Source: Methylobacterium indicum
GTDB lineage: Bacteria; Pseudomonadota; Alphaproteobacteria; Rhizobiales; Beijerinckiaceae
Assembly (NCBI RefSeq): GCF_001043895.1
Contig: NZ_JTHF01000055.1
Span: 1 to 42,312, forward strand
Direction of reading: 5' to 3'
DNA: 42,312 bases
Below the pieces are notes generated by a model. That model was not told the DNA's origin. It made no database searches and saw nothing but the letters and a program-made list of their open reading frames with translations. Both the position numbers and the translations under genes were made by a program. Position 1 is the first letter of the stretch; each line of letters opens with the position of its first letter. Below, piece by piece: positions 35,048 to 42,312 of the stretch.

Positions 35048-35964
35048 AGGCCCTGCGGCGCACGCCGGTCGAGTCGATCTCGGCTGGCTCGATCCTTACC
35101 CTCAGCTTCGTCGCGTGCGCCACGATGGCCGTTCTCAGCCTCGTGTGGTGGACGTTCACGCCGGTCCTCGGGCAGGTCTATGCTGCCCTGCGACTGCTCG
35201 AGACGCTCACCCTATGGCGGTTCACGGGCTGGGGCCGGTACTTCACCGGCATGCCGGCAGGCCAGCCGTTCGCCTTCGTATCGATCTACCAATCGAGCGC
35301 TCCGTTCGGCCTGGTGGCCGCCTTGCTCACGGCGCTCATCGGCTTCCTCGCGTGGGGCAAGCGGAGCCGGAACCACATCGACGCCCTCATCACCCTGCCG
35401 CGCCAAGGCTTCACGCGGAAGGAGATCGGCCGTCGGTTCATGCCGGCCGACCGGCTGGTGCGTTTGCCCGACCAGGACCAGGACCAGGAGCCATTGTCCT
35501 CTCCTCCGGCCAAGTGCCCCAACCGGTTTGTGGAAGTTCGCGATCTCATGGATGCCCGGGCCGTGGAGACGGTGCCGGACGACGTTCCCTGGCACCTCGC
35601 GGGCGCCCTCGTCCTCACGATCGACGCGCTGGCGCCCCTCGCCGATCGCAAGCTTCGCGAGAGGGTCCTGAACGCCGTCAGGGCGGCCGCAGACCGCCAT
35701 GCCGTGAATCCGCTATGCGAGCAGCCCGCTACCCTCCTGCCGACCCTGCACGGCGCCCTGGTCCAGGCGATCGCCGATCAGAAGGGCCGGGGGATCGCAG
35801 AACTCCTGCAGGTCCACGCAGTGCTCGAGACGAAGGAATATCTCGAAGAAGCCGTCTCGACGCTCGCAAGCGTGGCCCTGACGGAGCGCGGGTTGAAATT
35901 CCCGGACTACGCTTGGCTTCGCCACGTCGATCCGCGCTTGCAGTCTGAGATCAGGACCTACTGA
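35044..35964 (+). CDS. DotM/IcmP (TrbA)-like membrane protein, short form
   Basis: A 306-residue protein with two membrane helices (about 15-36 and 84-105), followed by a cytoplasmic domain. The end HAVLETKEYLEEAVSTLASV...KFPDYAWLRHVDPRL resembles the DotM/IcmP and IncI TrbA signature (His-x-Tyr..., F-x-WLK-x-DR-L-W). It stops at this point, whereas DotM continues with the conserved LN-GR and E-aG--aH region, so the last conserved block is missing. DotM works with the coupling protein in type IVB systems, which agrees with the channel genes facing it. It starts inside the fic stop (ATGA overlap). Confidence 0.65.
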   Translation: MKALRRTPVESISAGSILTLSFVACATMAVLSLVWWTFTPVLGQVYAALRLLETLTLWRFTGWGRYFTGMPAGQPFAFVSIYQSSAPFGLVAALLTALIGFLAWGKRSRNHIDALITLPRQGFTRKEIGRRFMPADRLVRLPDQDQDQEPLSSPPAKCPNRFVEVRDLMDARAVETVPDDVPWHLAGALVLTIDALAPLADRKLRERVLNAVRAAADRHAVNPLCEQPATLLPTLHGALVQAIADQKGRGIAELLQVHAVLETKEYLEEAVSTLASVALTERGLKFPDYAWLRHVDPRLQSEIRTY

Positions 35965-35979
35965 GATCCCTCAACGAGG

Positions 35980-36008
35980 AGCGCCGAGCGGAAGGTCCGC
36001 TCGGCGCT
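35980..36008. terminator. Bidirectional terminator between convergent operons
   Basis: Perfect 13-bp arms AGCGCCGAGCGGA / TCCGCTCGGCGCT around a 3-nt loop, between the plus-strand fic operon and the minus-strand Dot/Icm-like operon. Confidence 0.8.
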
Positions 36009-36043
36009 GTCGTCGTGTCACGCTGTACCGGCCGGGTCGACCG

Positions 36044-36451
36044 TCAGGTGCCCGTTCCGGTCATGTAGGTGGTCACGACGCCGATGATGACGCCCAGGAT
36101 GGTGACGCCGGAGCCGACGACGATCCCGGCGATCGACCGGCCGCTATCCTCGCGGGCGTTATCGTCCTGCGAGCTCTTGTAGAGCTTCACGCCCGAGATG
36201 CCAGCAAGGCCGATGCCGATCACGGCGAAGATGATCGAGATGACGATGCCGGCGTTGTTGCCGCCCGTGGCAATCGAGGACGCGTTGAGCGACGAGCTTG
36301 CCGCCTTCGAGCGCGAGTTCTTCAGGAACTCGATCGGCGCCGATGGGTCGCCCGAGGTGCCGCCCGTCGCCTGAGCCAGAGCCGAGACAGTGCTCCAGCC
36401 CATAACCGTCGCAGTCGCGAGCGCGTGGTAGTACATATCCTTGAAGTTCAT
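36044..36451 (-). CDS. Small membrane protein of type IVB system (pilin- or IcmD/TraR-like)
   Basis: A 135-residue protein. The N-terminal MNFKDMYYHALATATVMGWS...ALAQA looks like a signal peptide; two hydrophobic segments follow (about 68-90, IVISIIFAVIGIGLAGISG, and about 107-130, IAGIVVGSGVTILGVIIGVV). Length and topology match the small pilin-like proteins at this place in IncI/Dot-Icm operons (IcmD/DotP, TraR). The start is set by GGAGG six bases before this ATG; an upstream ATG at 36469 overlapping the previous stop is less likely. It is last in the minus-strand operon. The exact orthologue is uncertain. Confidence 0.6.
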   Translation of the reverse strand: MNFKDMYYHALATATVMGWSTVSALAQATGGTSGDPSAPIEFLKNSRSKAASSSLNASSIATGGNNAGIVISIIFAVIGIGLAGISGVKLYKSSQDDNAREDSGRSIAGIVVGSGVTILGVIIGVVTTYMTGTGT

Positions 36452-36465
36452 GGAAGCCTCCATCG

Positions 36466-39453
36466 TCATGCTGCGGTTCTGGATCGGCCGATCTGGGGCT
36501 GAGCTTCGCTCATGATTTCCCCCAACACTTGATCGACGATCGTCTTTGCGATCCGGTCCTCACCGAACCGCGCAAGCGCGGACATCCGGCTCCACGTCTC
36601 GATGGCGGTGCCATCGGGAAAGCGGGAAGCGAGGATGCGCAGCGCATCGTTGACCGCCATCCGGCGGTACAGCTCGTCGCGCACCAGGCGGTCCTCCGCC
36701 TTGGTGGTCAGGGCCCACAGCATCCGGGGCCCGAGCGAGTTGTTCAGAATGATCCAGCGCTCTTCCTCGCGCAGCTTGAACCGCGCCAGCAGGTTCGCGC
36801 CGCGCCGCCCCTGCGGGCCGTGGACCTGGCGCTCGAGCGCGGACTTCACCGCCTGATCGAACCCGAAGGTCTTGCGCGCCTGCTCGCGGATCTCGTTCGA
36901 GTCGGCGTTGAGCACGAGCACGGTCGAGGCCATGTCGGCGAGGGTGTCGAAGTCGGCGAGCAGCTGCGAGACCAGGATCAGCTCCAAGCCCCACTTGCGG
37001 CCCTCGCGCGCGTCCGACTTCACCTGCCGGGCGATCGTCTCGACGCCGCCGGTCAGGTGATACTCGTCCATGCACAGGCGCTTAGGCGTCTCCGCCACCT
37101 CAGCGTAGCGCGCCTCCCAGTACCGGACGTATTCCGACCGGATCTTGTCCTCGGGCGGGAAATCCATCTTCGCGATCTCCTCGGCAAAGCCGGAGATTTT
37201 CGACAGGTAAACGTGCCGCGCGATCATGAACATAAGCGCGTTGTTGCGCTCGGCCTCCGGCGATTTGTGGCGCTGGGCCACGTCCTGAAGGTCGATCGAC
37301 ACCACCCGCGCCTCGCCGAGGTCGAGCCTCGTCGGCCGGGAGAAGATCGGGAACTTTTCGATCGCGCTTTCCAGCGAGCGCTGGACGTGGCGGATCAGCT
37401 CGGCCGGGAAGTCCTGCACCATGATCGGCTCGGCGAGCACCCGGGCGAAGTCCTCCAGCACCGGCATCGCGTAGCGCTGCGCGCGCTGCGCCGCGTTGAA
37501 GAGCCGGCGCTGGACCAGCGCGTCGACGATGCTCCACCACCGCGCCTTGTCGGGGACCTCGATGCCGAAGTCGTGGATGATCCGGTCGAGCTCGGGGTCG
37601 ACGTCGGGCTGGTAGACCGATGGCGAGGACGAGAACTGGAGGTCGCTCTTGAGCTGGAACACCCGCGAGATCAGGCGCGGGACCAGGAGCGTCACTTCCG
37701 GGTTCGACACGTTGAGGAGCGTGGCGAGGAAGTTCTCGATGAAGCTCCTCTCGCGCTCCAGCGGCATGCGCCGGCCGAGCCCGAGGTCGAGGAAGTTCAC
37801 CGCGTAGTCCGGCGTGTTGAGGAGCCGGACGTAGTACGCCTCGTGTCGCCGCTCAGGGGGAAGCGCGTTGCGCACCAGCTCGATGAACCCGCTGGAGCTG
37901 ACGCCGACGTCGATGACGGCCAGGAACGGCAGCGCCGCGCCGGCCGAGAACGCCGCGAACTCGACGTTCAGCCGGTTCATCAGCACCGACTTGCCCGAGC
38001 CGGGCGTGGCGTAGATGAGGGTGAGCCAGAACAACTGCTCGGGGCTCAATGCCTCGTAGGGCACCGGCTTGCCGTCGGGCGTGACCAGCATGCTCTGGCC
38101 CTGCTTGAAGATCGGCGCGGTGCGGTGGAACGGCAGCAGAGCGGCCAGATCCCCGAGCGGCGCGATCGAGCCCGGCGGGACCTCGGCCTGGACGGTCATT
38201 CCGGCCACCGTCTCGCACAGCGCCCGCAGCGGGTTGTGGGGGGCGTCGGTCATCACCGCCTCGCCCCAGGTCATCATCCCGCTCATCAGGTAGGAGCGGC
38301 GGCGCTCCAGGAGCCCCGGATCCTCGCCTGGCTCGGTCCAGGTCGTGGCGATGACCCGGCCTTTGACGATCGCCTCGCCGTCCTTCTCGACCACCTCCTC
38401 GAGCTGGCGCAGCGCCCGGAAGAGGTTCTTGTTGCTCGGGCTTGCGAAGGCGAGGAGGCCGGCGAACACCTTGCGCAGGCGAAAGCCGACATCGGCATCG
38501 CGCAGCGCCTCGAGGTGGAAGCACACCCGGAACGGCATGTCGGCGGAGCGCGACGTGCTTTCCAGGAGCGAGTCGAGCAGCCGGTTGAACGGCAGGATCG
38601 TGGAGGGGAACATCCGCATGACCGCGAGCGCGTAGCGGCGCCCGCCCATGTCGAGCGCCCGCATGTTGCTCGCGGCCTGCGCGTTCGAGGTCATGATCTG
38701 ACGCGCGACGGTCGGCGTGAAGAATTCCGAGACGTCGTCGTCGTGGCGTTCCTTGGCGCCGGGATAGCGCCGGGTGCCCGGCCCGTAGGGCGTCCAGCCG
38801 TCGGGGGTCTCGTGGTAGAGGACGGCCGCGCGGATCTGCTCCAGGTCGCGGCGCCGGCCCTTGTCGTCGGGAGCCAGGATGCGCCCTTGCAGACGGGCCT
38901 CGCTGAGCGCCTCCATCACCCGGCGCACGAAGGCCGCGTGGACGCCGTCGAGGGAGCCGAGCCGCAGGTACGGGTTCTGGGCGTCGCGGGCCGGCGGCAG
39001 CTCCTGCCAGGCCTTCCGGTTCTCCTTCAGCTCGCGGCGAACCTCCTCGGCCGTCCCGGCCGTCGGCCGGGTCCAGGCAGCGAGCAGGATCGTCTCGGAA
39101 CGCGCCCGGTCCTCCAGGACCGTCCGACCCTCCTCGATCAGCGCCTCGACCGACAGCCCCTTTTGCCGCGAGCGCCGGTTCTGACGCTCGACGAAGGGGT
39201 CGATGATCTTCGCGGTGTTGAGCGAGGACTCGTAGGAGATCGTGATCTGGTGGCCGGGCCGCTTGAGGATCTGCGCGATCCCGCCGGCGAAGCGCTCGAC
39301 CACGTTGACGAGGTAGTCCTCGGCCGAGACGATCGAGCGGACCCCGTCGATCTCGATCAGGGTGACCTGCGACCCGTCATGGGCGTAGACCACCGCTTCC
39401 TCGCGCTCCGGGTCGAAGCCGGCGAGGTCGCAGAACTTGTCCGCCGTCCTCAT
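36466..39453 (-). CDS. Type IVB secretion ATPase IcmB/DotO (TraU)
   Basis: A 995-residue cytoplasmic ATPase of the VirB4/TraU class, close to the 1009 residues of Legionella IcmB. It shows Walker A YATPGSGKSVLMNRLN (about 493-508) and Walker B LCMDEYHLTGG (about 790-800), with the conserved VRLLNTPDYAVNFLDLGLG stretch and AVIDVGVSSSGFIEL between. It powers assembly and transport through the Dot/Icm-type channel. The start MRTADKFCDLAGFDPE overlaps the stop of the preceding membrane-protein gene (ATGA). The open frame extends farther upstream but is not homologous there. It has a large antisense open frame, as GC-rich genes often do. Confidence 0.92.
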   Translation of the reverse strand: MRTADKFCDLAGFDPEREEAVVYAHDGSQVTLIEIDGVRSIVSAEDYLVNVVERFAGGIAQILKRPGHQITISYESSLNTAKIIDPFVERQNRRSRQKGLSVEALIEEGRTVLEDRARSETILLAAWTRPTAGTAEEVRRELKENRKAWQELPPARDAQNPYLRLGSLDGVHAAFVRRVMEALSEARLQGRILAPDDKGRRRDLEQIRAAVLYHETPDGWTPYGPGTRRYPGAKERHDDDVSEFFTPTVARQIMTSNAQAASNMRALDMGGRRYALAVMRMFPSTILPFNRLLDSLLESTSRSADMPFRVCFHLEALRDADVGFRLRKVFAGLLAFASPSNKNLFRALRQLEEVVEKDGEAIVKGRVIATTWTEPGEDPGLLERRRSYLMSGMMTWGEAVMTDAPHNPLRALCETVAGMTVQAEVPPGSIAPLGDLAALLPFHRTAPIFKQGQSMLVTPDGKPVPYEALSPEQLFWLTLIYATPGSGKSVLMNRLNVEFAAFSAGAALPFLAVIDVGVSSSGFIELVRNALPPERRHEAYYVRLLNTPDYAVNFLDLGLGRRMPLERERSFIENFLATLLNVSNPEVTLLVPRLISRVFQLKSDLQFSSSPSVYQPDVDPELDRIIHDFGIEVPDKARWWSIVDALVQRRLFNAAQRAQRYAMPVLEDFARVLAEPIMVQDFPAELIRHVQRSLESAIEKFPIFSRPTRLDLGEARVVSIDLQDVAQRHKSPEAERNNALMFMIARHVYLSKISGFAEEIAKMDFPPEDKIRSEYVRYWEARYAEVAETPKRLCMDEYHLTGGVETIARQVKSDAREGRKWGLELILVSQLLADFDTLADMASTVLVLNADSNEIREQARKTFGFDQAVKSALERQVHGPQGRRGANLLARFKLREEERWIILNNSLGPRMLWALTTKAEDRLVRDELYRRMAVNDALRILASRFPDGTAIETWSRMSALARFGEDRIAKTIVDQVLGEIMSEAQPQIGRSRTAA

Positions 39454-39935
39454 TGCGCGCCCCGCAGGATGACCGAGAACTGGAAGACGGGTACCGCGAG
39501 CGCGAAGAGCCAGGCTCCGAGCAGTCCCGGGATGACGCCCCTGAGCAAAGGCGCTGGGCGGACGTGCAGTGCGCAGAACACCTGTGCGAGGGCAAACACC
39601 ATCGCGGCGCAAGAGAGCATGATCGACGCCGGGTAGTAGGCGTAGATCAGCGGCATGGACGTGATCGCGCCGTCGAGCCCACGCGTCAGGCTGTCGTAGA
39701 GCAGGCCGGTCAGGAACAGGCAGCCGCCGCCCGCCATGGCGCAAAGGTGCAGGATCCGGCGCAAGCCCCGGTCCGAGCACACCGACACCGACCAGGCCCG
39801 CGCGGCCACGACCGCGTAGCACCCCGCCGCGAGGGTGAAGCCGATGGCCGCCTTGCTCACCACGGGATGATCGCCGAGGTAGGCCGCCGCGTTGGCGGTC
39901 AAGTTGTCGATGAGGTGCCAGGATCCGTCGTTCAT
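39450..39935 (-). CDS. Polytopic membrane protein of the type IVB operon (DotE/TraQ-like?)
   Basis: A 161-residue protein with four hydrophobic helices (about 28-45, 62-80, 95-118, 132-155). No soluble domain. Size and place between the DotG and IcmB genes fit the small polytopic proteins DotE/IcmC or TraQ of IncI systems, but sequence alone does not decide. It overlaps the IcmB start by four bases, which implies coupled translation. Confidence 0.6.
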   Translation of the reverse strand: MNDGSWHLIDNLTANAAAYLGDHPVVSKAAIGFTLAAGCYAVVAARAWSVSVCSDRGLRRILHLCAMAGGGCLFLTGLLYDSLTRGLDGAITSMPLIYAYYPASIMLSCAAMVFALAQVFCALHVRPAPLLRGVIPGLLGAWLFALAVPVFQFSVILRGAQ

Positions 39936-39951
39936 CGCCTGCGATCCATGC

Positions 39952-40206
39952 TCATTCGGCGAAGTAGAAGGAGAATTGCGCGATGATGATCGTGGGGATC
40001 GTCATGGCGCAGCCGATCACCCCGGCGACGATCCAGTTGCCCGCCGTGCCGTCGCCCGAGGTGTTGGCCTGGTAGACCCGCACCAGGGCGTAGCCGGTGA
40101 GGGCGATGCCGGCGACCGCCGTGAGCACGACCACGAGCCAGGCCAGGACCGGCACGAGCTCGACGAGGCCGCGCAGGACGTCGGCCAGTCCCTTGGTCGG
40201 ACCCAT
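39952..40206 (-). CDS. Two-helix small membrane protein of the type IVB operon
   Basis: An 84-residue protein with two membrane helices (about 17-43, VPVLAWLVVVLTAVAGIALTG, and about 59-80, WIVAGVIGCAMTIPTIIIA) joined by a short polar loop. This pilin-like shape resembles the 135-residue protein at 36044-36451. Start and DotG stop overlap as TGATG. It probably belongs to the channel core or pilus. The name of the orthologue (IcmD, TraR or TraQ) cannot be settled here. Confidence 0.6.
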   Translation of the reverse strand: MGPTKGLADVLRGLVELVPVLAWLVVVLTAVAGIALTGYALVRVYQANTSGDGTAGNWIVAGVIGCAMTIPTIIIAQFSFYFAE

Positions 40207-41507
40207 CACGGTTTCCTCAGTTGAGAGATCGGCAGGGTCTCGGGCCGGTAGCTCGGACCAAAGGCCGGGTCGGGCCCGTAGCCGGTGCCGGCCCCGACCG
40301 AGACGCGGGCGGCGTCGAGCGGCACCACGACCGGCTGCAAGAAGACGATGCCGATCGGGAAGTTGGTCGATGAGGACAGGGTCGGCGGCCGGCTGAAGCT
40401 TCTTGCCGCCGCCGCGGTCATGGCCTGGCCAACCGGCAGCGCCGCGCCCATGCCGGCGGTCAGCCAGTCGATGTTGCGGCCGGACTGGACGGCAAAGCCG
40501 TTGCCGACCACCGTCTGGGTGTTGAGCTGCGTCAGCTGCTGGCCGACCTGGCCCACGCCCTGGATCAGCCCGGCGATGACGAGGCCGCCGTAGCGCTCCA
40601 GCACGTGGTTGTCGACGTCCTCGGCGACGCCGGTGCGGGCCTGGTCGACCGTGATCGCGATCGCATGCATCGGCCCCTGGCGGCCGTCCTGCAGGATCAT
40701 GGTCGAGAACCGGATCGCACCTTGCGTCTGCGAGTAGACGATCTGGCCGAGCAGCCGGATGCCGTTGAGCGGCCCGGGCTGCTGGCGCTCGTCGAGGTCG
40801 ACGATGGTGGCAAAGATCGGCGCGGCCGGATCGTCGGAGTTGAAGCCCCGATCGAGCACCGCGTAGGCGACGTCGCCGGCGCGCGCCACGGTCGCGTGCC
40901 GGACGCCGGGGCCGAACGGGCCGGTCGGAACCGGTGGGGTGACCGCGGCCGCCCGCGGCTCGGGGGGCTTTGGCCGCTCGCCTTTGGCGAAGCTCCGCAC
41001 CAGGAACCCGCCCGGGGTGGGCTTCAGCAGCGCCTTGATCTGCTCGTTGATCGCCGCGACCTGCTCGGGGTCGGCCGTGGGCTGGACCGGCACGTCCCGG
41101 TACACGGTCTGGATGACCGGCCGGTCCTGGTAGACGATCCGCTCGACTACCTTGGGCTCCGGAGGCGGCTCCGGGGGCTTGGGCGCCGGGTTGTCGTCGG
41201 GCAGATCGCCCATCGTCGCGCCGCGCTTTTCCGCGATCACCGTCGGCGCCACGTAGGGCTTGCCGGCGCTGTCCTTCTCGTCCGCCGCCTGACGATTGAC
41301 CCCGGCGCGCCGGTCGGCCTCGGCCTTGCCGACCGGCTTCATCATGTCGTTCTGCGGGTTCGGGGTCGATCCCCGGATCTCCGAGGCCTGGCCTGCGCCC
41401 TGGTCCGTGACCGGCGCGTCCCGAAGGACGAAGGCCGCCGAGCCGAGCGAGAAGACAAGGACCGCACCACCGATCGCAGCGGACGCCTTGGGAGACAGCG
41501 TAGCCAT
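40206..41507 (-). CDS. Type IVB core-complex protein DotG/IcmE (TraO), VirB10-like
   Basis: A 433-residue protein spanning both membranes. One N-terminal membrane helix (about 10-28), a Pro-rich periplasmic stretch (APKPPEPPPEPKVVERIVYQ, about 107-126) and a C-terminal VirB10-like domain (about 205-405, with AGDVAYAVLDRGFNSDDPAAP, GPLNGIRLLGQIVYS, FLQPVVV). It forms the channel ring with DotH. Legionella DotG is over 1000 residues because of repeats; the plasmid TraO form, as here, is short. The start has GGAGGGG upstream of the ATG and lies 9 bp after the DotH stop. Confidence 0.88.
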   Translation of the reverse strand: MATLSPKASAAIGGAVLVFSLGSAAFVLRDAPVTDQGAGQASEIRGSTPNPQNDMMKPVGKAEADRRAGVNRQAADEKDSAGKPYVAPTVIAEKRGATMGDLPDDNPAPKPPEPPPEPKVVERIVYQDRPVIQTVYRDVPVQPTADPEQVAAINEQIKALLKPTPGGFLVRSFAKGERPKPPEPRAAAVTPPVPTGPFGPGVRHATVARAGDVAYAVLDRGFNSDDPAAPIFATIVDLDERQQPGPLNGIRLLGQIVYSQTQGAIRFSTMILQDGRQGPMHAIAITVDQARTGVAEDVDNHVLERYGGLVIAGLIQGVGQVGQQLTQLNTQTVVGNGFAVQSGRNIDWLTAGMGAALPVGQAMTAAAARSFSRPPTLSSSTNFPIGIVFLQPVVVPLDAARVSVGAGTGYGPDPAFGPSYRPETLPISQLRKP

Positions 41508-41516
41508 GATCCCCTC

Positions 41517-42312
41517 CTAGAACTCGATCGTGATGGCGGTCTCGGCGCCGTCGCCGCGCTCGGCGACGAGGCGCGAGGCCGGGCGCAGGAACTCGTAGAC
41601 GCGGTAGCCCGACGCCGCGTCGGCCGAGGCGACCGGCTGCGGGCTGACGAGATCGCCCTGGACGCGCACGTACATCCGCTCGCGGTAGAGCCAGGCCTGC
41701 GCCCCGCCGGTCGCGACGAGCTTCTGCGCGCTGGTCGGCGGCGTGCCGGCGCCGAACAGGTGCAGGAGCGCCGTGGTGTCGATCGGGCCTGCGCCGCGCG
41801 GCGGGCCGGGCGGACCGGCCTTGCGCACCGGCGCGCTCGCCGTGACGACCTTCGGGGGCGTCAGCGGCGAGGTGCCGGCGACCCGCACGGTGACCGGGAT
41901 GTCGACCGTCTCGCTCTGCCCCGACAGGACCATCAGGGGGATCGGGTAGGGCACGTTCTCCAGGCGGATCAGGATGTTGCCCCAGGTGTCGTACCGGCAC
42001 GGCATCAGGTTGATCGAGGTCGGGCGGTCTGCCCCCGTCGCCGCAGGCACCTGCGCCGCTCCCAGCGTGGTGTCCTGGCCGCAGCCGGTCCCATCCTGCG
42101 CAAACAGCCGGGGATCGTAGGCGACCGAGGCGATCGGCCAGGGCGCGCCCTTGCCGTCCACGAAGGTGATCGGCGAGACGACCCCGTAGGCAAGATGAAG
42201 CGTCTCGGGCGCCGAGCGGCTGACCTCCTGCGTGACGGTGAGCAGGCGCGGCTCGGGCCGGGGCATGCGCCCGTCGCGGCCGGGGAAGTTGCCGGCGCCC
42301 TGCGCGTCCTGG
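41517..42312 (-). CDS. Type IVB outer-membrane core protein DotH/IcmK (TraN), 5' end beyond window
   Basis: The 3' 265 codons of a gene that enters from the right edge, so the true start is not in the window. Key stretch: LHLAYGVVSPITFVDGKGAPWPI, the IcmK/DotH signature, then a beta-rich domain including ENVPYPIPLMVLSGQSETVD. The C-terminal region (ALLHLFGAGTPPTSAQKLVA onward) completes the fold. DotH forms the outer-membrane ring with DotG, whose gene follows in the same order as in Legionella and IncI plasmids. The frame is open to the window edge. Confidence 0.9.
   Translation of the reverse strand, partial: QDAQGAGNFPGRDGRMPRPEPRLLTVTQEVSRSAPETLHLAYGVVSPITFVDGKGAPWPIASVAYDPRLFAQDGTGCGQDTTLGAAQVPAATGADRPTSINLMPCRYDTWGNILIRLENVPYPIPLMVLSGQSETVDIPVTVRVAGTSPLTPPKVVTASAPVRKAGPPGPPRGAGPIDTTALLHLFGAGTPPTSAQKLVATGGAQAWLYRERMYVRVQGDLVSPQPVASADAASGYRVYEFLRPASRLVAERGDGAETAITIEF

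Noticed and set aside
36529..39636. 1035-codon open frame antisense to the IcmB ATPase gene
   Set aside because: No motifs and an Arg/Asp/Gly-heavy composition that mirrors the IcmB codons; the opposite strand has Walker motifs and operon overlaps.
39952..42000. 682-codon frame ending with the 84-residue membrane protein
   Set aside because: Only the last 84 codons are gene-like; the rest is an out-of-frame shadow of DotG and DotH.

Overview
The window is a 42.3 kb piece of a large conjugative plasmid (or plasmid-like integrative element) from a GC-rich alphaproteobacterium. A Methylobacterium-like member of the Hyphomicrobiales is my best guess, from the very high third-position GC, the Ros/MucR regulator, the Ti-type traC/traD/traG and traA genes around an oriT, and a ParB / strawberry-notch / Toprim / SLOG block. 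The host assignment is inference. No chromosomal housekeeping gene, rRNA, tRNA or CRISPR array was seen.

Layout. (1) 1-10135, plasmid backbone: a large ParB-like nuclease/partition protein, a MucR-family regulator on the opposite strand, a 1451-residue methyltransferase-helicase of the strawberry-notch type, a Toprim protein and a DUF2493 (SLOG) protein. (2) 10291-24949, a 14,659 bp multidrug-resistance island bounded by Tn5393 terminal repeats and flanked by the 5-bp direct repeat ACCAG. It interrupts a 156-codon backbone gene whose halves lie at 10174-10290 and 24950-25308. Inside, left to right: the tnpA 3' end of a canonical Tn5393; a Tn21-subgroup transposon (11496-16879) with tnpA, a MNT/HEPN toxin-antitoxin pair, tnpR and a class A beta-lactamase (candidate blaSCO-1); tet(A)-tetR with both tet operators; a plasmid-origin remnant with five 22-bp iterons, reminiscent of an IncQ oriV; and a second, diverged Tn5393 with tnpA broken by a nonsense codon, tnpR, strA and strB. 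(3) 24955-26497, mostly non-coding backbone with palindromic repeats and small ORFs. (4) 26498-33241, DNA processing for conjugation: traG (coupling protein), traD and traC on the minus strand, a 534-bp oriT region with a Q-type nic core, and a TraA relaxase-helicase with a C-terminal BID-like domain. (5) 33462-35964, a small possible antitoxin, a Fic-domain protein and a DotM/TrbA-like protein with overlapping ends. (6) 36044-42312 on the minus strand, a type IVB (MPF-I, Dot/Icm-like) secretion operon: DotH (cut by the window edge), DotG, two small membrane proteins, the IcmB/DotO ATPase and a pilin-like small membrane protein.

Working together: TraA with TraC/TraD would nick and unwind the plasmid at oriT, TraG would hand the TraA-DNA complex to the Dot/Icm-like channel, and the BID-like tail of TraA is a plausible secretion signal. 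The Ti-type DNA-processing set paired with a Dot/Icm-type channel, and a Fic/partner pair between them, are the most unusual backbone traits. The resistance island adds predicted determinants for penicillins, tetracycline and streptomycin.
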